Origin: Blumeriella jaapii
Taxonomy: Eukaryota; Ascomycota; Leotiomycetes; Helotiales; Drepanopezizaceae
Assembly: GCA_009599575.1 (NCBI GenBank)
Contig: VWND01000024.1
Span: 248,001 to 312,000, forward strand
Reading direction: 5' to 3'
Length of the DNA stretch: 64,000 bases
Part shown: positions 24,053 through 37,600 of the stretch, piece by piece
Position numbering within the stretch: position 1 is the first letter of the stretch
Layout: each line of letters opens with the position of its first letter
Made by a program: the position numbers and the translations under genes
The notes under the pieces: model-generated
What the model was told of the DNA's origin: nothing
What the model saw: the letters and a program-made list of their open reading frames with translations, nothing else
Database searches by the model: none

Positions 24053-27000
24053 ATGAAAGCGTTCGCCGACTTTAAAGCGAACGGTTATGCGTTAATCGAT
24101 TCGGCGCTGATTAAGTCTTTTTTTTTCTTTTTAAAACCTTTGATTCAATTTCTTCCGGTTTCTTTTTCTGTAAAAGAATATAATAAAGCTCGTGGCTATT
24201 CAATTACACATTTTACGCTTTTCAATTTTATTATTAATAATCGAATACAATCGTTTATTTCTTTTTTGATTATTAACTTCGGAAATTATAATATAATTTT
24301 AGAAAAAGCTTGGCTAGCCGAATACTAAATTTTATTAAATTATAATAAACGCAAGCTTTATTGGCCGAAATTTTATTTTTTTATAGCCTTTTACGCTTGT
24401 TATATTAAAATCTTTTATTTACACTTTCGAAAGATTTAATCTCGCTATTAAAACGACGCTGTAAAACGTAACAAAAACCTTGACCAATTATGGCAGACCT
24501 ACGACGCTATGCGAAGCGCGAAAAAATCGAATTTCATTCGCGATGCTAATTTCGATAGCGACGCTAATAGGATAATACAAAAAATTACATTATTTTTCCA
24601 AGCTGCCGATCTTTCTTTTTATTTTTTTTTTTTTTTTTTTTTCTTTTCGTCAAAACAGCTTTTTCGTTTTACGAAAAACAGTTATATTAAAAACCGAAAG
24701 AAAGCTTTCGCCGCGATGGCCTTTCAGCTTAATATAATCGATAATTCAAACAAGCCATTTTCTGAATTTTTTAAACGACCAGTTCGAAAACGAATTCCTT
24801 AACCTACTATTTATTTAATTTCCATTTGCTAAATTATTGCATACGTTTTTAAACTGATTTTTAAAAAAAAAGTAATTGAAATGTTTTCAATCTTTTTATA
24901 CGAAATCGACAGAATACTAAACGACTTTACGTATAACACTTTTTTTAAAACCTAATTTTACAGTTTTTTCGAACGTTTCAGAACTAATAAAATATCGATT
25001 TCGACCTTTTTAATCAGTTTAGCAGAGCTAATTTCGAATAAATCTTTTCTCGAATCTTTTCTTTCGGAATACAAAAACCTCGAACACGTGTTTTTTAAGG
25101 CCGCCAGTAACGAGCTAGCCTTTTACCGGCCTTACGATTATAAGATCGAGCTTATTATAAATAAAAAAAAGCTGAAATATACTTTTTTATATAAAATATC
25201 GATTCCAAAGCTCGAAATTGTTAAGACTTATCTGCAAAACAATTTTAACAAAGGTTTTATCGAACTTTCCACCGCTTTTTTTGCTGCTCTAATGCTTTTC
25301 GCTAAAAAACCCGACGGTTTATTACGTTTTTATATCGATTATCGAATTTTTAATAATATTATTCGTAAAAATCGCTACCTTTTTTTTTTTATCGATAAAA
25401 CTTTTGCTCGTTTTTCGGAAGCGCGAATTTTTACGAAGCTCGATATTCGTTAAGCTTTTTACAGAATTCGAATAGACCCCGCCAATAAAAAACTAACGAC
25501 GTTTCGTACGCGTTACGGCGTTTATAAATGCAAGGTGCTACCTTTTGGTTTTACTAATAGATTCGCAATTTATCAACGTTATATAAACGACGTTTTTTTC
25601 GATTATTTAAACGATTTTTGTATTGTATACCTGGATAACATTTTTATTTATTCGTTCGACTTTTTGAAATACGTTATATACGTTCGCAAAGTGTTCCAAA
25701 GGCTCGCTAACGCTGGATTACAGGCCGATATTCGGAAGTCTGAATTTAACGTTACACGGACCCGTTACCTAGGTTTTATTATTTCGACTGAAAGCTTAGA
25801 AGTAGATTTAGAAAAAGTTTTCGTGGTCGCCTATTAAAAGCCTTTTATTATTGTAAAAAGTGTATAAAGCTTTTTTGGTTTTTGTAATTTTTACCGACGT
25901 TTTATTCGAAACTACGGTATAATTGCAAAGCTTCTGGTTTATTTGACCAAAGCTAACGTTTTTTTTAATTTTATTTTTAAATGTCAGAAGAATTTCGACC
26001 TTTTTATACTAGCTTTTATTATTGCATCAGTTTTATAATATTACAGGCAAAACTTTTTTTGTATATTAAAAACTAACGCTTTCGACGGCGTAATAGCTTT
26101 TGTGCTTTCGCAATTTCATAGCGACGATTGGCTTCCAGTCGCCTATTTCAGCAAAACTATAGCTTTCGCAAAGCTAAACTACGTTGTATACGATAAAAAA
26201 ATGTTCGCAATCGTAAGATTTTTAAGCAATTTTCGTATTGAATTAATTAGTTTAGTTTATTAAATTAAAATAATTATTAATTATAAAGCTTTGGAATATT
26301 TTATAATTTTCAAACTTTTGAACGCTCGATAAGCACGCTGGGCCGAACTCTTCGCCGATTACAACTTTTTTATTACGTATAAACCAGGTAAACACAACTT
26401 TTTAGCTGACGCATTAACATGTCGTACGAACGAATTCGACCGCTAAAACTTTTTTAAACGCATTCAGCGCCTGCAAACATTTTTTCGAGCCGATTAAATC
26501 GATTACCGCCTTTTAATTAAAAAACTTCGACCGCCCACGGCCTTCGAAACAATTGTTTTTATCGTTGAAATAGCTGATTTTTTATTCGCACTTCGTGTCG
26601 TTGACCAGCTTTTCCACGCTAATCGTACAGCTAGCAGCCTGATAGCCCTCCGAAAAAAAATTATACGAAACGCTACGAAAAGAAACGATAATAATATTTC
26701 GTATATATTTAAACGCGATTTGCTATTATATCACGGTCGTTTGATAATACCAAACGTCGATCATTTTCGTTTGGCTTTTGTACGAAAAGTGCACGACCAG
26801 ATTTCCACCGCTTATTTTAACGCTCGCAAAACTACGCAATTGCTTTCGGACCAATATTATTAGCGAGGTATAACAGCTTTCGTAAAACAATACTGTCGCA
26901 ATTGCTATATTTATCGAAAAAGTTTTATTCTAAAAAATAAACGCTCCGGCCTTTTTTAGCTTTTTTTTATTTCTAACCATTTTTAAAAGCACGTTACAAT

Positions 27001-28190
27001 GGATTTTTGCAGCTTTAATAAAAATAAATACGATTACGATAATATATTCGTAATAATAAATCGCTTTTCCAAGCAGATTATTTCGATTTTTTATTATAAA
27101 AATATCGACGTTCGAAGTTTCGCTAAATTGTATATATTCCACGTGTATAAATATTTTGGTCTTTCAAAAAGTATTATTAGCGATCGTGGCTTCTAGTATT
27201 AGTTTATTTTTTGGTCTGAATTAAATAAAATATTCGGTACGCAACTGAAACTTTCGACAGCCGCTTACTCTGAAACCGACGGTCAGACCGAAATTTACAA
27301 CCAATATCTGCAAAAACGCTTTCGATTTTTCGTAAACTTTTATCAAAACGATTAAAGCGAATTTTTTCCAATAATGGATTTCGCTTAAATAATCTTTTTT
27401 TACGAAAGTTTAGATAGCTTTTCATCTTTTGAAATTGTATACGATTATATTTCCTATATTAATTAAAACTAAAAGCTCGATACTTTCCTCTTTTCCAACC
27501 TTTTATATAAGCTAAACGCAAACGAAGCTCGTGCGTACGTTCGCCGCCATTACGACGCCTGGAATCTCGCCAAATCGCATTTTTAATAAGCCCACGACAA
27601 AATAAAAAAAAGTGCGAATAGGTTTCGCCGCGCGAACGATTTTAACGTTGGCGACTACGTATGGCTCGATATGCGCCCATTTCCGACCTTCCGGCCCTTC
27701 CGCAAGCTCGACAATTCTACAAACGGCCTTTTCAAAATTATAGCCAAAATTTTCGACAACGCTTTTAAACTAAACCTTTTTAGTATTATAAACGTACATC
27801 CAGTTTTTTACGCTAGTCGACTGCGTAAAACAGCTAACGACGCGCTTCCAGGTCAGATTAATCCAGCTTTTAAACTTATTAATATAATTAATAAGCTTAA
27901 ATACAAAATCGAAAAATTAATCGCTTGTCGAATGCAGCGGAAGACTTTTTAATACAAAGCTTTTTAAATAAGCTTAAATAAAGATTTCACGTGGTATCCC
28001 GCGTCTGACTTTATATACGCTTCCCTGAAAATGCGCGACTTTTATTTGGCGCATAAAAAGCTTCCCGGTTCTCCTGCAAAACTTATAAACTGGCTGAAGG
28101 CATATTCCGAAGATTTGAACTCGTACGATCATTTGGATAATAACGTACCAATGGATAAAAGCTCGAAGGCGCGCTTTTTTCGGACGGAGG
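24053..28190 (+). pseudogene. Copy A pol: protease, RT, RNase H, integrase, C-terminal domain (broken)
   Basis: The protease piece has YALIDSALI and NIILEKAWLAEY. The RT piece has AKKPDGLLRFYIDYR, then MLPFGFTNRFAIYQRYIN. The catalytic box is YLDN at about 25630, changed from YLDD by one G-to-A. RNase H has TNAFDGVIAFVLSQF and LADALT. Integrase includes DRFSKQ-type sequence (NRFSKQIISI) and DRGF near 27180. The last part (WYPASDFIYASLKMRDFYL, after 27990) looks like the C-terminal region after integrase in gypsy elements. Frames are closed by TAA/TAG at many places. Confidence 0.85.
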
Positions 28191-28195
28191 GGTAG

Positions 28196-28489
28196 TGTAA
28201 CGATTCACTCTGTTGCCACCTCTCGTATCACCCCAGCAACTACGTATAGCTGCAAGCTCTTCAGCAACTACGTATAGCTGCAAACTCCCTAGTCTTCTGG
28301 TGGGTCTTCCTATCAACTGTGGAAACTATTATATATATAAGACTTTTTCCTCTTAGCAACCTCTGCCTTTTGCAGTTGTTAATTCTAAATGAATATCTTT
28401 GTTACAGAACCAAAGGCTCGTTTCATACCATATAAACACGGCGACCAGTTGACTGATCTCCCAGCCCTCCGACTGATTAGATCGTCACA
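28196..28489 (+). repeat. Right LTR of gypsy copy A (294 bp)
   Basis: The least damaged of the four LTRs of this family, ending GATCGTCACA. It carries the same internal 28-bp duplication and TATATATATAAG motif. Confidence 0.93.
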
Positions 28490-30915
28490 AAAACAATTCC
28501 GGAAAAAATAAAAACAAAAAACGTAAAAAAGCGCGCCGATATTTTCGAAACTTTTTTTGTTCGAAAAAGAAAATTATTTACGTCGCTAGCAAAAAAAGCA
28601 TCGCGAATAAAAACAGCCGGAAATCGACGACGAATTACAAGCTTTAAGCTAATTAACAAAAAACGCGACGATTTTACAAAATCGAATTTAAAAAACGCCG
28701 GCATTTCGAAAAAAAAAAATCCAAACGATTTTAAATTTAATTTTTCGAAATTAAATACGCAAATATTAAAAACGCTTGCTACGTTTAAAAACGTCGTACC
28801 GCTAATATTTCAAATTTTAATAAAAGCATTTAAAATCTCGACCATTGCACGATTCGACCGAAAAAGCTTGAAAAAAAATATCGAAATTATCGCGAAAAAA
28901 ATTATATAAAAAATATAAAATCAAATTAATTTGCTTAAAACTTTCGCTTTCGATAACGAAACGATTTAAAAGTTTTACTTCGATACTTTTATATAAAAAC
29001 CAAATAAATCCGTCAGCTTTTTTTTTTTTGCTTCGAACGAAAATTAAATTAAGCTTTTTTCGAAAAATTGCAAATATAATACGCCGGAATAAATAAAAAA
29101 AACTTTTAAAAATAATAATCCGTTTTTACTCGAGCTTTTTTTCGCTGAAAAACTCCGATTTTTTAATTTCGTTTTTATAAATAATATTAACGCCAAAAAA
29201 AACGGCAAATTCTGTTATTTCTACGTACGCTATTACGCGGCGTATTGCGATTTAATTATAAAAAAAATTAACGTTATCGGCTTCGTTAATCGATTCGTTA
29301 TTATTAAAAATTCGGATTACAACGTATTCGAAATTAATTTTAATAATTAATTTATATTCCGACGAAAAACTGCGAAAACTATCTAAGCGCGTGCGAAAGC
29401 TTATTTAAGCTACGCAAATTTTAAAGCAAATTCTAAAATTCTTAACGCGATTACAAAGCTCGATTAAAACGTAAAAAAATAAAAACAACGAATATTTTTA
29501 AAAGCCGATTTCTTTAGCTTTTCGACCGAAAATATATTTTAAAATCTATCTAAACTAAACTGCGAATTTGTTAATTACGTAAGATTTCATAACGGAAAAA
29601 ACAAGCCACTGTTGTATTTTATAAAAAAAAAAATGGCTATATATAAACACTATTTCCGACTGGTTAAAACCCAAAAAGCGCCTACAGCTTTTTTCGCTAA
29701 TATGCTTTATAATCTTATTTAATAAGCTTTTAAAATATATTCCGGCTTTTACTTCGCTGTTCTGATTATTCGGAACTCTGGAAACTGCCGTTTCGTAGCA
29801 TATCCTAACGTTCCGATCGCTTTAAATTTCGCTAGCCCCGATCGTATTACAATTATAAAATTCGATATCGCCGATTTTTAAAAAAAAAAAAAAAATCGAA
29901 AACTTTACCGACGCTATTTTCGATTATTACGTTCTGCCTGCATTCGTATATAATTCGAAAATAATCGAAATTTATTTGTAATTATACTACGACGCCAAGC
30001 TGATTAAAACCATTTAAAAAAGCCCAGCTTTTTCGTATTTCAGCGCGTTTAAAATAATAGCCTCGGCTATTTTATCGGATTATAAAACCGAAAATTACGA
30101 AATAAAAAATAAAATAACCCTTGTCAGCTTTTCGACTAAGCAAAAATTTTTCGTTAAATTTAAAATCCAAAAAACCGACGGCGCGATGCTAATTTATTCG
30201 AATAATTATACGGCGCAAAAATACAAAAACTATTTCGAAAACGATAATCCGATAAGCAATTTAATATTATTTATATTACGGCAAAAGCAATTACAATATT
30301 TTCGATAGTTTCGATTGCAAACGACTATTTCCGAACCATTCCGTAAAATAATCTTTTTTACAAGTTTCGAAGCTTTTTAAAAGCATTCGTCGGTAAATAA
30401 TCGTAGTCCGATCTATTAATTTTACGCGAAGCAAAAGCGTTAATCGGTTTTAATTATAATAAACTAATCGATTACTTCTACGATTTTAATACAAAACTTT
30501 TTAGCGCTTTTTGCAAAGCGTAAAACCACGTTCAAAAGCTGAAATTTATTATTTACGGAAAAAAGTCGTAAAAAGCATCCGTCGCGGCGATATTTAATAA
30601 TATTATCGACGAAAAAGCTATTAAAACGTTCGTAGATTTAAACGATACTTCGACTGATATTTTATCGAGCCATTTTTCAAAAAAATAAGCTGAACAAAAT
30701 AATTCAAACGATAAGCGAAACGCTATTTCTTCGCAGAAACCGACAGCAAAAAAACTAAAAACAAATTAAAAAACCGAAAAAGTATAAGGCTAAAAAATTC
30801 GGTTTTCGATTGATTAATTTTTAAATTATATAAAATAAATTAAATTATATTTATTAAAATTATATTTTTTTTTAATCGTAATTAAAAACGACTACGTATA
30901 TTATTTAAAACAAAA

Positions 30916-31182
30916 TATAAAACGGTAATATTTTATATTAATAAAAATTAATAATTTTAATTATAGTCGAAGCATAAACCTTTTCGAAACCCTCTGCCAT
31001 TAACTACTTTCAATAAGTATAAAAGCAAAGCATCCTTTTAAATAATACCATAGGCACGCAGTCCAATTTATACCTTCATTTATTTTTCTTTTCCTTTCTT
31101 CAGTCTTTTTTAAGAATTCCCTAGACTATCTTACCCACCGATATATGGCCGTATCAGTCTGGTTTTCCTATCTACTTTTACA
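30916..31182 (+). repeat. Right LTR of gypsy-2 (267 bp)
   Basis: Its first dinucleotide is TA where TG is expected, a single RIP-type transition. It is followed by the 4-bp target duplication ACGG. Confidence 0.9.
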
Positions 31183-31186
31183 ACGG

Positions 31187-34100
31187 CAGACAGCTTTTTT
31201 TTGTAATAAATATAATATATTATTTATTAAAATATTTCTGCTTTCGGAATTTCATACAACGTTTTTTTAATTCGTATAATCGTGCTTTCGGAATATAAAT
31301 AGGCCATTTCCTTTGGTAGTTTTGCTAGAATTAGCCGGTTTAGCGGTTGCTTATTTTGTATATAAGCCTGGGTAATGTTTCGTAAATACAAATGTATTTT
31401 TCGTTACAGCAGCGAAAAGGCCAGAGCAATAATTAATCTTTGGCTCGAACGCTGAATTATAAATAATTACGTTAATATAACTTTTTTGCTTTGATTTAAA
31501 AAAATTTATATTATAAGCTTTAATTTTTCGAACGGGATAAAAGTCTTTTTTTGCTTTTATTTTATTTATTAGACGTGATTCGAAAACCCGCACGCCATTG
31601 TATTAGATTGGATCGTATTATATAAATTCGAATACTTCTGTAGCTAGTAAACTTTCGATTTTACGACGTTGGGAGTTTTTTAAACGCTTCGCCTTTCGTT
31701 GTAATTATTTTAAAAGCGCGCAATTTGGCTGAAAGCTTTCGGTTTGACTTTTTCTTATGCGTTAGAAACGTATTAAGCTTTTCGCAAAAGGTTTTAGTAA
31801 TCAGCTGTTTAAAACATATATCGTCGTATTTGCGTAAGGCTTTTTTTGTTCGGCCTGTACGACGTGGTTCTGCTGGTTCTAAAGGGTTTTCCTGATTTTG
31901 TACGCTCGGAAGAGGGTTTTAGGGTTTTTTTTCATTAGGTTCCGGTTCGTCGTTTTCCGAAGGTTTTTGATTATATAGCTTTACAACCGTTATTTTCAAC
32001 TGGACTGCTTTCTTTTTGATTTGAACGGTGTACGTTTGTTTTTTAATTGCGAAAAAGATATAAGGGCCTTTTTATTAAGCTTTTTCGTTGTTTATCCTTT
32101 CGCGTTATATACGAACTTGCGATTAAAAAGGCAGATCTAGCGTTTCGAATATATTCGGGCCATTACGCGTATAAAATGCATTTTGCATTTGGCGAATTGC
32201 TTGCAATCGGCGGATTTCCGCTATTTTTTTGCGTACAGCTTTCTTTCGCTTTGTAATATTTGCAAAAGAAGGGTTATTTTCGTAAATGCGGAAATAAGCG
32301 CCGAATACAAATAAAGTTGGAACAAGATCTGCTGGGCCGGCTGTATCGTTGATAGCTTTCAGGATTATTTGCAAGCGTTGTTTTTTAAAAGTACCGGGTT
32401 TTTTTTAAATTCAATTATAATAATTTTATAAACCCGTCGCAACGTGTAATAATAGCGTTTAATTTTTTTTATATTATTATATACTTCGGTAAATATTTGC
32501 TTAATAATAATTAATATTGCTTTTATCAATTTTTTGAATTTTTTTGCGTTAAAATTGGTATCTGAATTATATATAATAATATCGAAAGGTTTTAGATACG
32601 TATTTATCTAGCATTTCCGCAATTAATTAAAAGTTTTAAATGCGGTTATATTTTTAAAAAACGCTGCCGAATTAAATAAAATTGCAAAATCGATAACATA
32701 TAATACTGGGCTTTTATTTAGATATATTATATTAATAATAATAAAATAATTAAATTCTTAATCGTTTTTTTAAAATAAATTTATATTTGTCAAAGCTTGC
32801 GCCGTGCATTTAGCACTGATGACAGAACTTTTCAATTGTTTTTAAAATTTTAAAAAAAACGTTTTCGTGGCCGGATAAATCAAGCATTTTTGCAAGGCGC
32901 GCCGCGGAAAAATATCCGAATCGGCGGTGTATTTAACGTAATTCTGTAATTGTCAAATAAGCTAAAATAGCTTTTTTCGTATGCAATATCAAAAACGGAT
33001 AGCTTTATTTACAAATAACTGAAATCTTTTTTTAGCTTTAAATAAAAACATCGGACAAATTATTATAATATACTTTTAAACGATCGAGATTTTAAAAAAA
33101 AATCAAAAATAGCGTATTCACGTTGATTAAATAAAAAATAATTAATTCTAGCGGTATCGTTATATTTATAAAACCGGTAATTTTCGTTATGTTATCGTTA
33201 AATTTGATTTTGATTTTGCTTTTAAATCGATTTATATGCAAAAAAGTAAAAAGCAACTTTTGCAAAGCTTCGGCTTATCGCTCTTTTGCAGTAAAAACCT
33301 TCGCTGCTTTTGTATTTGGGATAAAATCTTGAAATTTGTAGGAAAAATAGCGTTCGAATACAAATTGGTCGAAAAAAACAATAGTCGAAAAAGATAAATA
33401 TAAGTTTTTATTCGTATACGCGTAATACGTAGCGTAATTACGTAAATTTTTTATTAATTATTGGCCGTTAATTGCTTTTAATTCAATCGTAAATTGAATT
33501 GCGGCCGCTGATTATTAATTCTTACGCTTTCCGCTGGCCTCCGACACGCTTTCGCTTTTAATTTCAGTTAAAAACTGGCGATATTCGGCAAAAGTATGGT
33601 TAACGCCTGTAAAATAATGAAATTCGTGCTTTTAGGCTTCGTAAGCTGCTTTTCGCTTTTTTAGCGTATATTAAATAAATTAATAATTTAGCTTTTTGCA
33701 TATATAACAGAGCTTTTCACGGTTTGGGCCGGTGCTTTTCGGATTGCTACGAAAAAGGGTTTTGTATTTTTCTCGATATAAACCTTTTCGACTTTTGTTT
33801 TTTTCCATTGCTTTTATATTCGCGATCGGTATAATATACGTCCGATAAATTTTTTTATATACTACCGGTGTTTTCGTTTTTATTTTGAAAAATGCCGGTC
33901 TGATATAAATAAGTTTTAAAAATTAAATTTAATTTTGAAATAACCGATATAAAATTTTTCAATTGTATTAAAAAAACAATAAAAAATTCTGCTGAATTAT
34001 ACTGCGCATACGCGCATTTTGGCATATTTTTAACTGTATTTATTAATACGTCGCGAAATGCTTTGTTTATATAATATTCGAAGGTTAAATTGCGCTGAAT

Positions 34101-34391
34101 TATTACCAGCTTTTTGGTTATAATTAAAAAATATTCGGATTTAGTTTTAATAGCGTTTTTAAATATAAAAGTTATACGAGATAAACTTATAGATCGCCAT
34201 TTTTCGAAGTATTTTTGGGCGGATTCGAAGATTTCGAACTGCTTTTTTATTAAAGCAATTATAGTTTAAAACTCGTAGTTCTAGCCGTATAATTTAGTTA
34301 TGTAAAAGTCGTGGGCGTCGTTTTTTAGCATAAGTAAAAAAACAATTGCGTAGCTAATTTCGTTTTTTTGCTGGATTCCAAATCTTGAACA
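31187..34391 (-). pseudogene. Copia integrase and N-terminal RT, broken
   Basis: Minus strand 31351-31593 reads FESRLINKIKAK and VRKIKAYNI, matching the start of copia RT (SRfvdeIK....KSRLVvqgy). Minus strand 32123-32374 reads AINDTAGPADLVPTLFVFGA and RNGPNIFETLDLP, which fits the conserved stretch at the integrase C-terminus of fungal Ty1/copia elements (AINDTAGPdGLVPTLLVFGA). Sequence to the right, up to copy B, is very AT-rich and should hold the integrase core, but I could not assign residues. Confidence 0.75.
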
Positions 34392-34396
34392 ATTCT

Positions 34397-34693
34397 TGTG
34401 ACGATCTAATCAGTCGAAGGGCTGGGAGATCAGTCAACTGGTCGCCGTGTTCATATGATATAAAAAACGAGCCTTTGGTTTTGTAATAAAAATATTCACT
34501 TAGAATTAATAATTGTAAAAGGCAGAAATTGCTAAAAGAAAAAAGTTTTATATATATAAATAGTTTCCACAGTTAATGGGAAGATTTATTAGGAGACCAA
34601 AAAGCTTGCAGCTATACGTAATTGCTGAAAAGCTTGCAGCTATACGTAGTTGCTGGGGTGATACGAGAAATAGTAATAAAATAAATCGTTATA
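34397..34693 (-). repeat. 3' LTR of gypsy copy B (297 bp)
   Basis: Starts TGTGACGATC on the plus strand (the reverse complement of the LTR end) and finishes CGTTATA, a RIP-changed CGTTACA. It carries the internal 28-bp duplication. Confidence 0.92.
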
Positions 34694-37600
34694 TTACCCT
34701 TCCGTCCGAAAAAAGCGCGCTTTCGAGCTTTTATTTATTAATACGTTATTATCCAAATGATCGTACGAATTCAAACTTTCGGAATACGCTTTTAGCCAGT
34801 TTATAAGTTTTGCAGAAGGACCGGAAAGCTTTTTATACGCCAAATGGAAATCGCGTATTTTTAAAAAAGCGTATATAAAATCAAACGCGAAGTACTACGT
34901 AAAATTTTTATTTAAGCTTATTTAAAAAACTTTGTATTAAAAGGTTTTTCGCTGCATTCGACAAGCGATTAATTTTTCGACTTCGTATTTAAGCTTATCA
35001 ATTATATTAATAAATTCAGGGGCTGGGTTAATTTGATTTAAAAGCGCGTTGTTAGCTGCTTTACGCAATCGATTAGCGTGAAAAACTAGATATACGTTTA
35101 TAATACTAAAAAGGTCTAGCTTAAAAACGTTGTCGAAAATTTTGGCTACAATTTTAAAAAGGCCGTTTATAAAATTGTCGAGCTTGCGGAAGGGCCGGAA
35201 GGTCGGAAATAAACGTATATCGAGCTATACGTAATCGCTAACGTTAAAATCGATCGCGCGGCGAAATTTATTCGCATTTTTTTTTATTTTATCGTAGGCT
35301 TATTAAAAATGCGATTTGGCGAGGTTTCAGACGTCGTAATAGCGGCGAGCGTACGCACGAGCTTCGTTTGCGTTTAGCTTATATAAAAAATTGAAAGAAA
35401 AGGAAATATCGAGCTTCCAGTTTCAATTGGTATAAGGAGTGTAATCGTATACAATTTTAAAAAATAAAAGGCCATTTAGACTTTTATAAAAAAGAATCAT
35501 TTGAGCGAAATTTATTATTAGAAAAAATTCGCTCTAATCGTTTTAATAAAAGTTTACGAAAGGTCGAAAGCGTTTTTGCAGATATTAATTGTAAATTTCG
35601 GTTTGACCGTCGGTTTCAGAATAAGCGGCTGTCGAAAGCTTTAGTTGCGTATCGAATATTTTGTTTAATTCAGACCAGAAAATAAACTAATACTAAAGGC
35701 CGCGATCGCTAATAATACTTTTTGAAAAGTCAAAATACTTATATACGTGAAATATATACAATTTAGCGAGGTTTCGAGCGTCGATATTTTGTAACAAAAA
35801 ATCGAAATAGCCTGCTTGGAAAAACGATTTATTATTACGAATACGTTATCGTAACCGTGTTTATTTTTATTAAAACTGCAAAAGTTTATTATAACGTGCT
35901 TTCAAAAATGGTCAGAAACAGGAAAAAGCTAAAAAAAGCCGGGGCGCTTATTTTTTAAAACAAAACTTTTTTAATAAATATAATAATTGCGATAGTATTA
36001 TTTTACAAAAATTGTTATATTTCGCTAATAATATTGGTTCGAAAGCAATTACGTAGTTTTGCGAGCGCTGGAATAAGCGGTGGAAATCTGGTCGTGCATT
36101 TCTTATATAAGGGCCAGACGAAAATAATCGACGTTTGGTATTATTAGGCGATTATAATATAACAGCAAATCGCGTTTAAATATATACGAAAACGAAATGT
36201 TATTATCGTCGTTTTCTTTCGTAGCGTTTCGTATAGCTTTTTTTCGAAAGGCTATTAGGCTGCTAGTTATGCGATTAGCGTAAAAAATTTAATTAACGAT
36301 ACGAAATGCGAAAGAAAAATCAGCTATTTCAACGATAAAAACAGCTGTTTCGAAAACCGTAAAAGATCGAAGTTTTTTAATTAAAAAGCGATAATCGATC
36401 TGATCGGCTCGAAAAAGGGTTTGCAAACGCTAAATGCGTTTAAAAAAGTTTTGGCGGTCGAATTCGCTCGTACGACGTATTAATGCGTTAGCTAAAAAAT
36501 TGTGTTTATTTGGTTTGTACGTAATAAAAAAGTTGTAATCGGCGAAAAGCTCGGCCCAGCGTACTTATCGAACGTTTAAGAGTTTGGAGGTTATAAAGTA
36601 TTTCAAAGCTTTATAATTAATAATTATTTTAATCTGATAAATTAAACCAGCTAGTTTAATACGAAAGTTGCTTAGAAATCTTACGATTGCAAGCATTTTT
36701 TTGTCGTATACGACGTAGTTTAATTTTGCGAAAGTTATAATTTTACTAAAATAAGCGATTAAAAGCCAATCGTTGTTATAAAATTATGAAAGCACAAAAG
36801 CTATTACGCCGTCGGAAGCGTTAGTTTTAATATGCAGAAAAGGTTTTGCTTATAATATTATAAAACTGGTGCAATAATAAAGGCTAATATAAAAAGATCG
36901 AAATTCTTTTGACATTTAAAAATAAAATTAAAAAAAACGTTAGTTTTGATTAAATAAACCAAAAGCTTTGCAATTATACCGTAGTTTCGAATAAAACGTC
37001 GGTAAAAGTTACAAAAACTAAGAAAGCTTTGTACACTTTTTACAATAATAGAAGGCTTTTAATAGGCGACTACGAAGATTTTTTCTGGATTTACCTCTAG
37101 GTTTTTAATAGAAATAATAAAGCCTAGGTAACGGGTCCGAATAATATTAAATTTAGACTTTCGAATATCGGCCTGTAATTCAGCGTCAGCGAGCTTTTGG
37201 AGCATTTTGCGAACGTATATAGCGTATTTTAAAAAATCGAACGAATAAATAAAAATATCATTTAGGTATGTAATATAAAAATCGTTTAAATAATCGAAGA
37301 AAACGTCGTTTATATAACGTTGGTAAATTGCGGGTTTATTAATAAAGCCAAAAAGTAGCATTTTGCATTTATAGGCGCCGTAACGCGTACGAAACGTCGT
37401 TAGTTTTTTATTAGCGGAGTTTATTCGAATTTTATAAAAAATTTAACGAATATCGAACTTCGTAAAAATTCGTGCTTTCGAAAAACAAGCAAAGGTTTTA
37501 TCGATAAAAGGAAAAGAATAGCAATTTTTACGAATAACGTTATTAAAAGCTCGATAATCGATATAAAAACGCAATAAACCGTCGGGTTTTTTGGCGAAAA

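Larger units (their letters stand above)
22026..28494 (+). mobile_element. Ty3/gypsy retrotransposon, copy A (full length, RIP-mutated), nested in gypsy-2
   Basis: Element 22031-28489 has 294-bp LTRs at both ends (TGT(G/A)ACGAT...ATCGT(CA/TA)(CA/TA)) and a perfect 5-bp target duplication AAAAC at 22026-22030 and 28490-28494. Gag-like sequence follows the left LTR. Protease (24053-24328), RT (25088-25837), RNase H (about 26070-26440), integrase (about 26800-27450) and a C-terminal region (27671-28190) follow in Ty3/gypsy order. A purine-rich tract CGGACGGAGGGGTAG at 28181-28195 adjoins the right LTR as polypurine tract. Copy B at 34397-40877 is the same family inverted. Confidence 0.95.
20640..30860 (+). 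pseudogene. Extra 3' ORF region of gypsy-2, function unknown (interrupted by copy A at 22031-28489)
   Basis: After the pol acidic tail, gypsy-2 has about 1.4 kb before copy A and about 2.4 kb after it, before the right LTR. Reading through stops that look RIP-made, one plus-strand frame runs up to the copy A border and resumes in coding character after it (Lys/Arg-rich KKARRYF near 28530, aromatic-rich KFCYFYVRYYAAYCDL near 29208). This indicates an additional protein of perhaps 1000 residues that is not part of standard gag-pol. I recognise no domain in it. It could be a second ORF of the element, or a host or foreign gene captured by it. Confidence 0.5.
13481..31186 (+). mobile_element. Large Ty3/gypsy LTR retrotransposon (gypsy-2), RIP-mutated, inserted in copia
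   Basis: The element is 13485-31182. Its 267-bp LTRs begin TGTAAAA (TATAAAA in the right copy) and end TTTTACA, giving a 7-bp terminal inverted repeat. The flanks share ACGG at 13481-13484 and 31183-31186. Plus-strand coding order is gag-like sequence (about 14460-16500), protease (about 16620-16750), RT (17690-18110), RNase H, and integrase (about 19600-19970), then an acidic tail at about 20500-20550. That order (integrase after RT/RNase H) is Ty3/gypsy. Without the nested copy A it measures about 11.2 kb, long for this class. The extra length is a 3' region of about 3.7 kb (see separate entry). It sits in the copia RT, since copia RT sequence lies on both sides. Confidence 0.88.

Noticed and set aside
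13485..31182. A large mobile element of the Starship type with a tyrosine-recombinase captain
   Set aside because: The borders are paired LTRs with short target duplications and the content is gag-pol. No DUF3435-type gene was recognised at either end.
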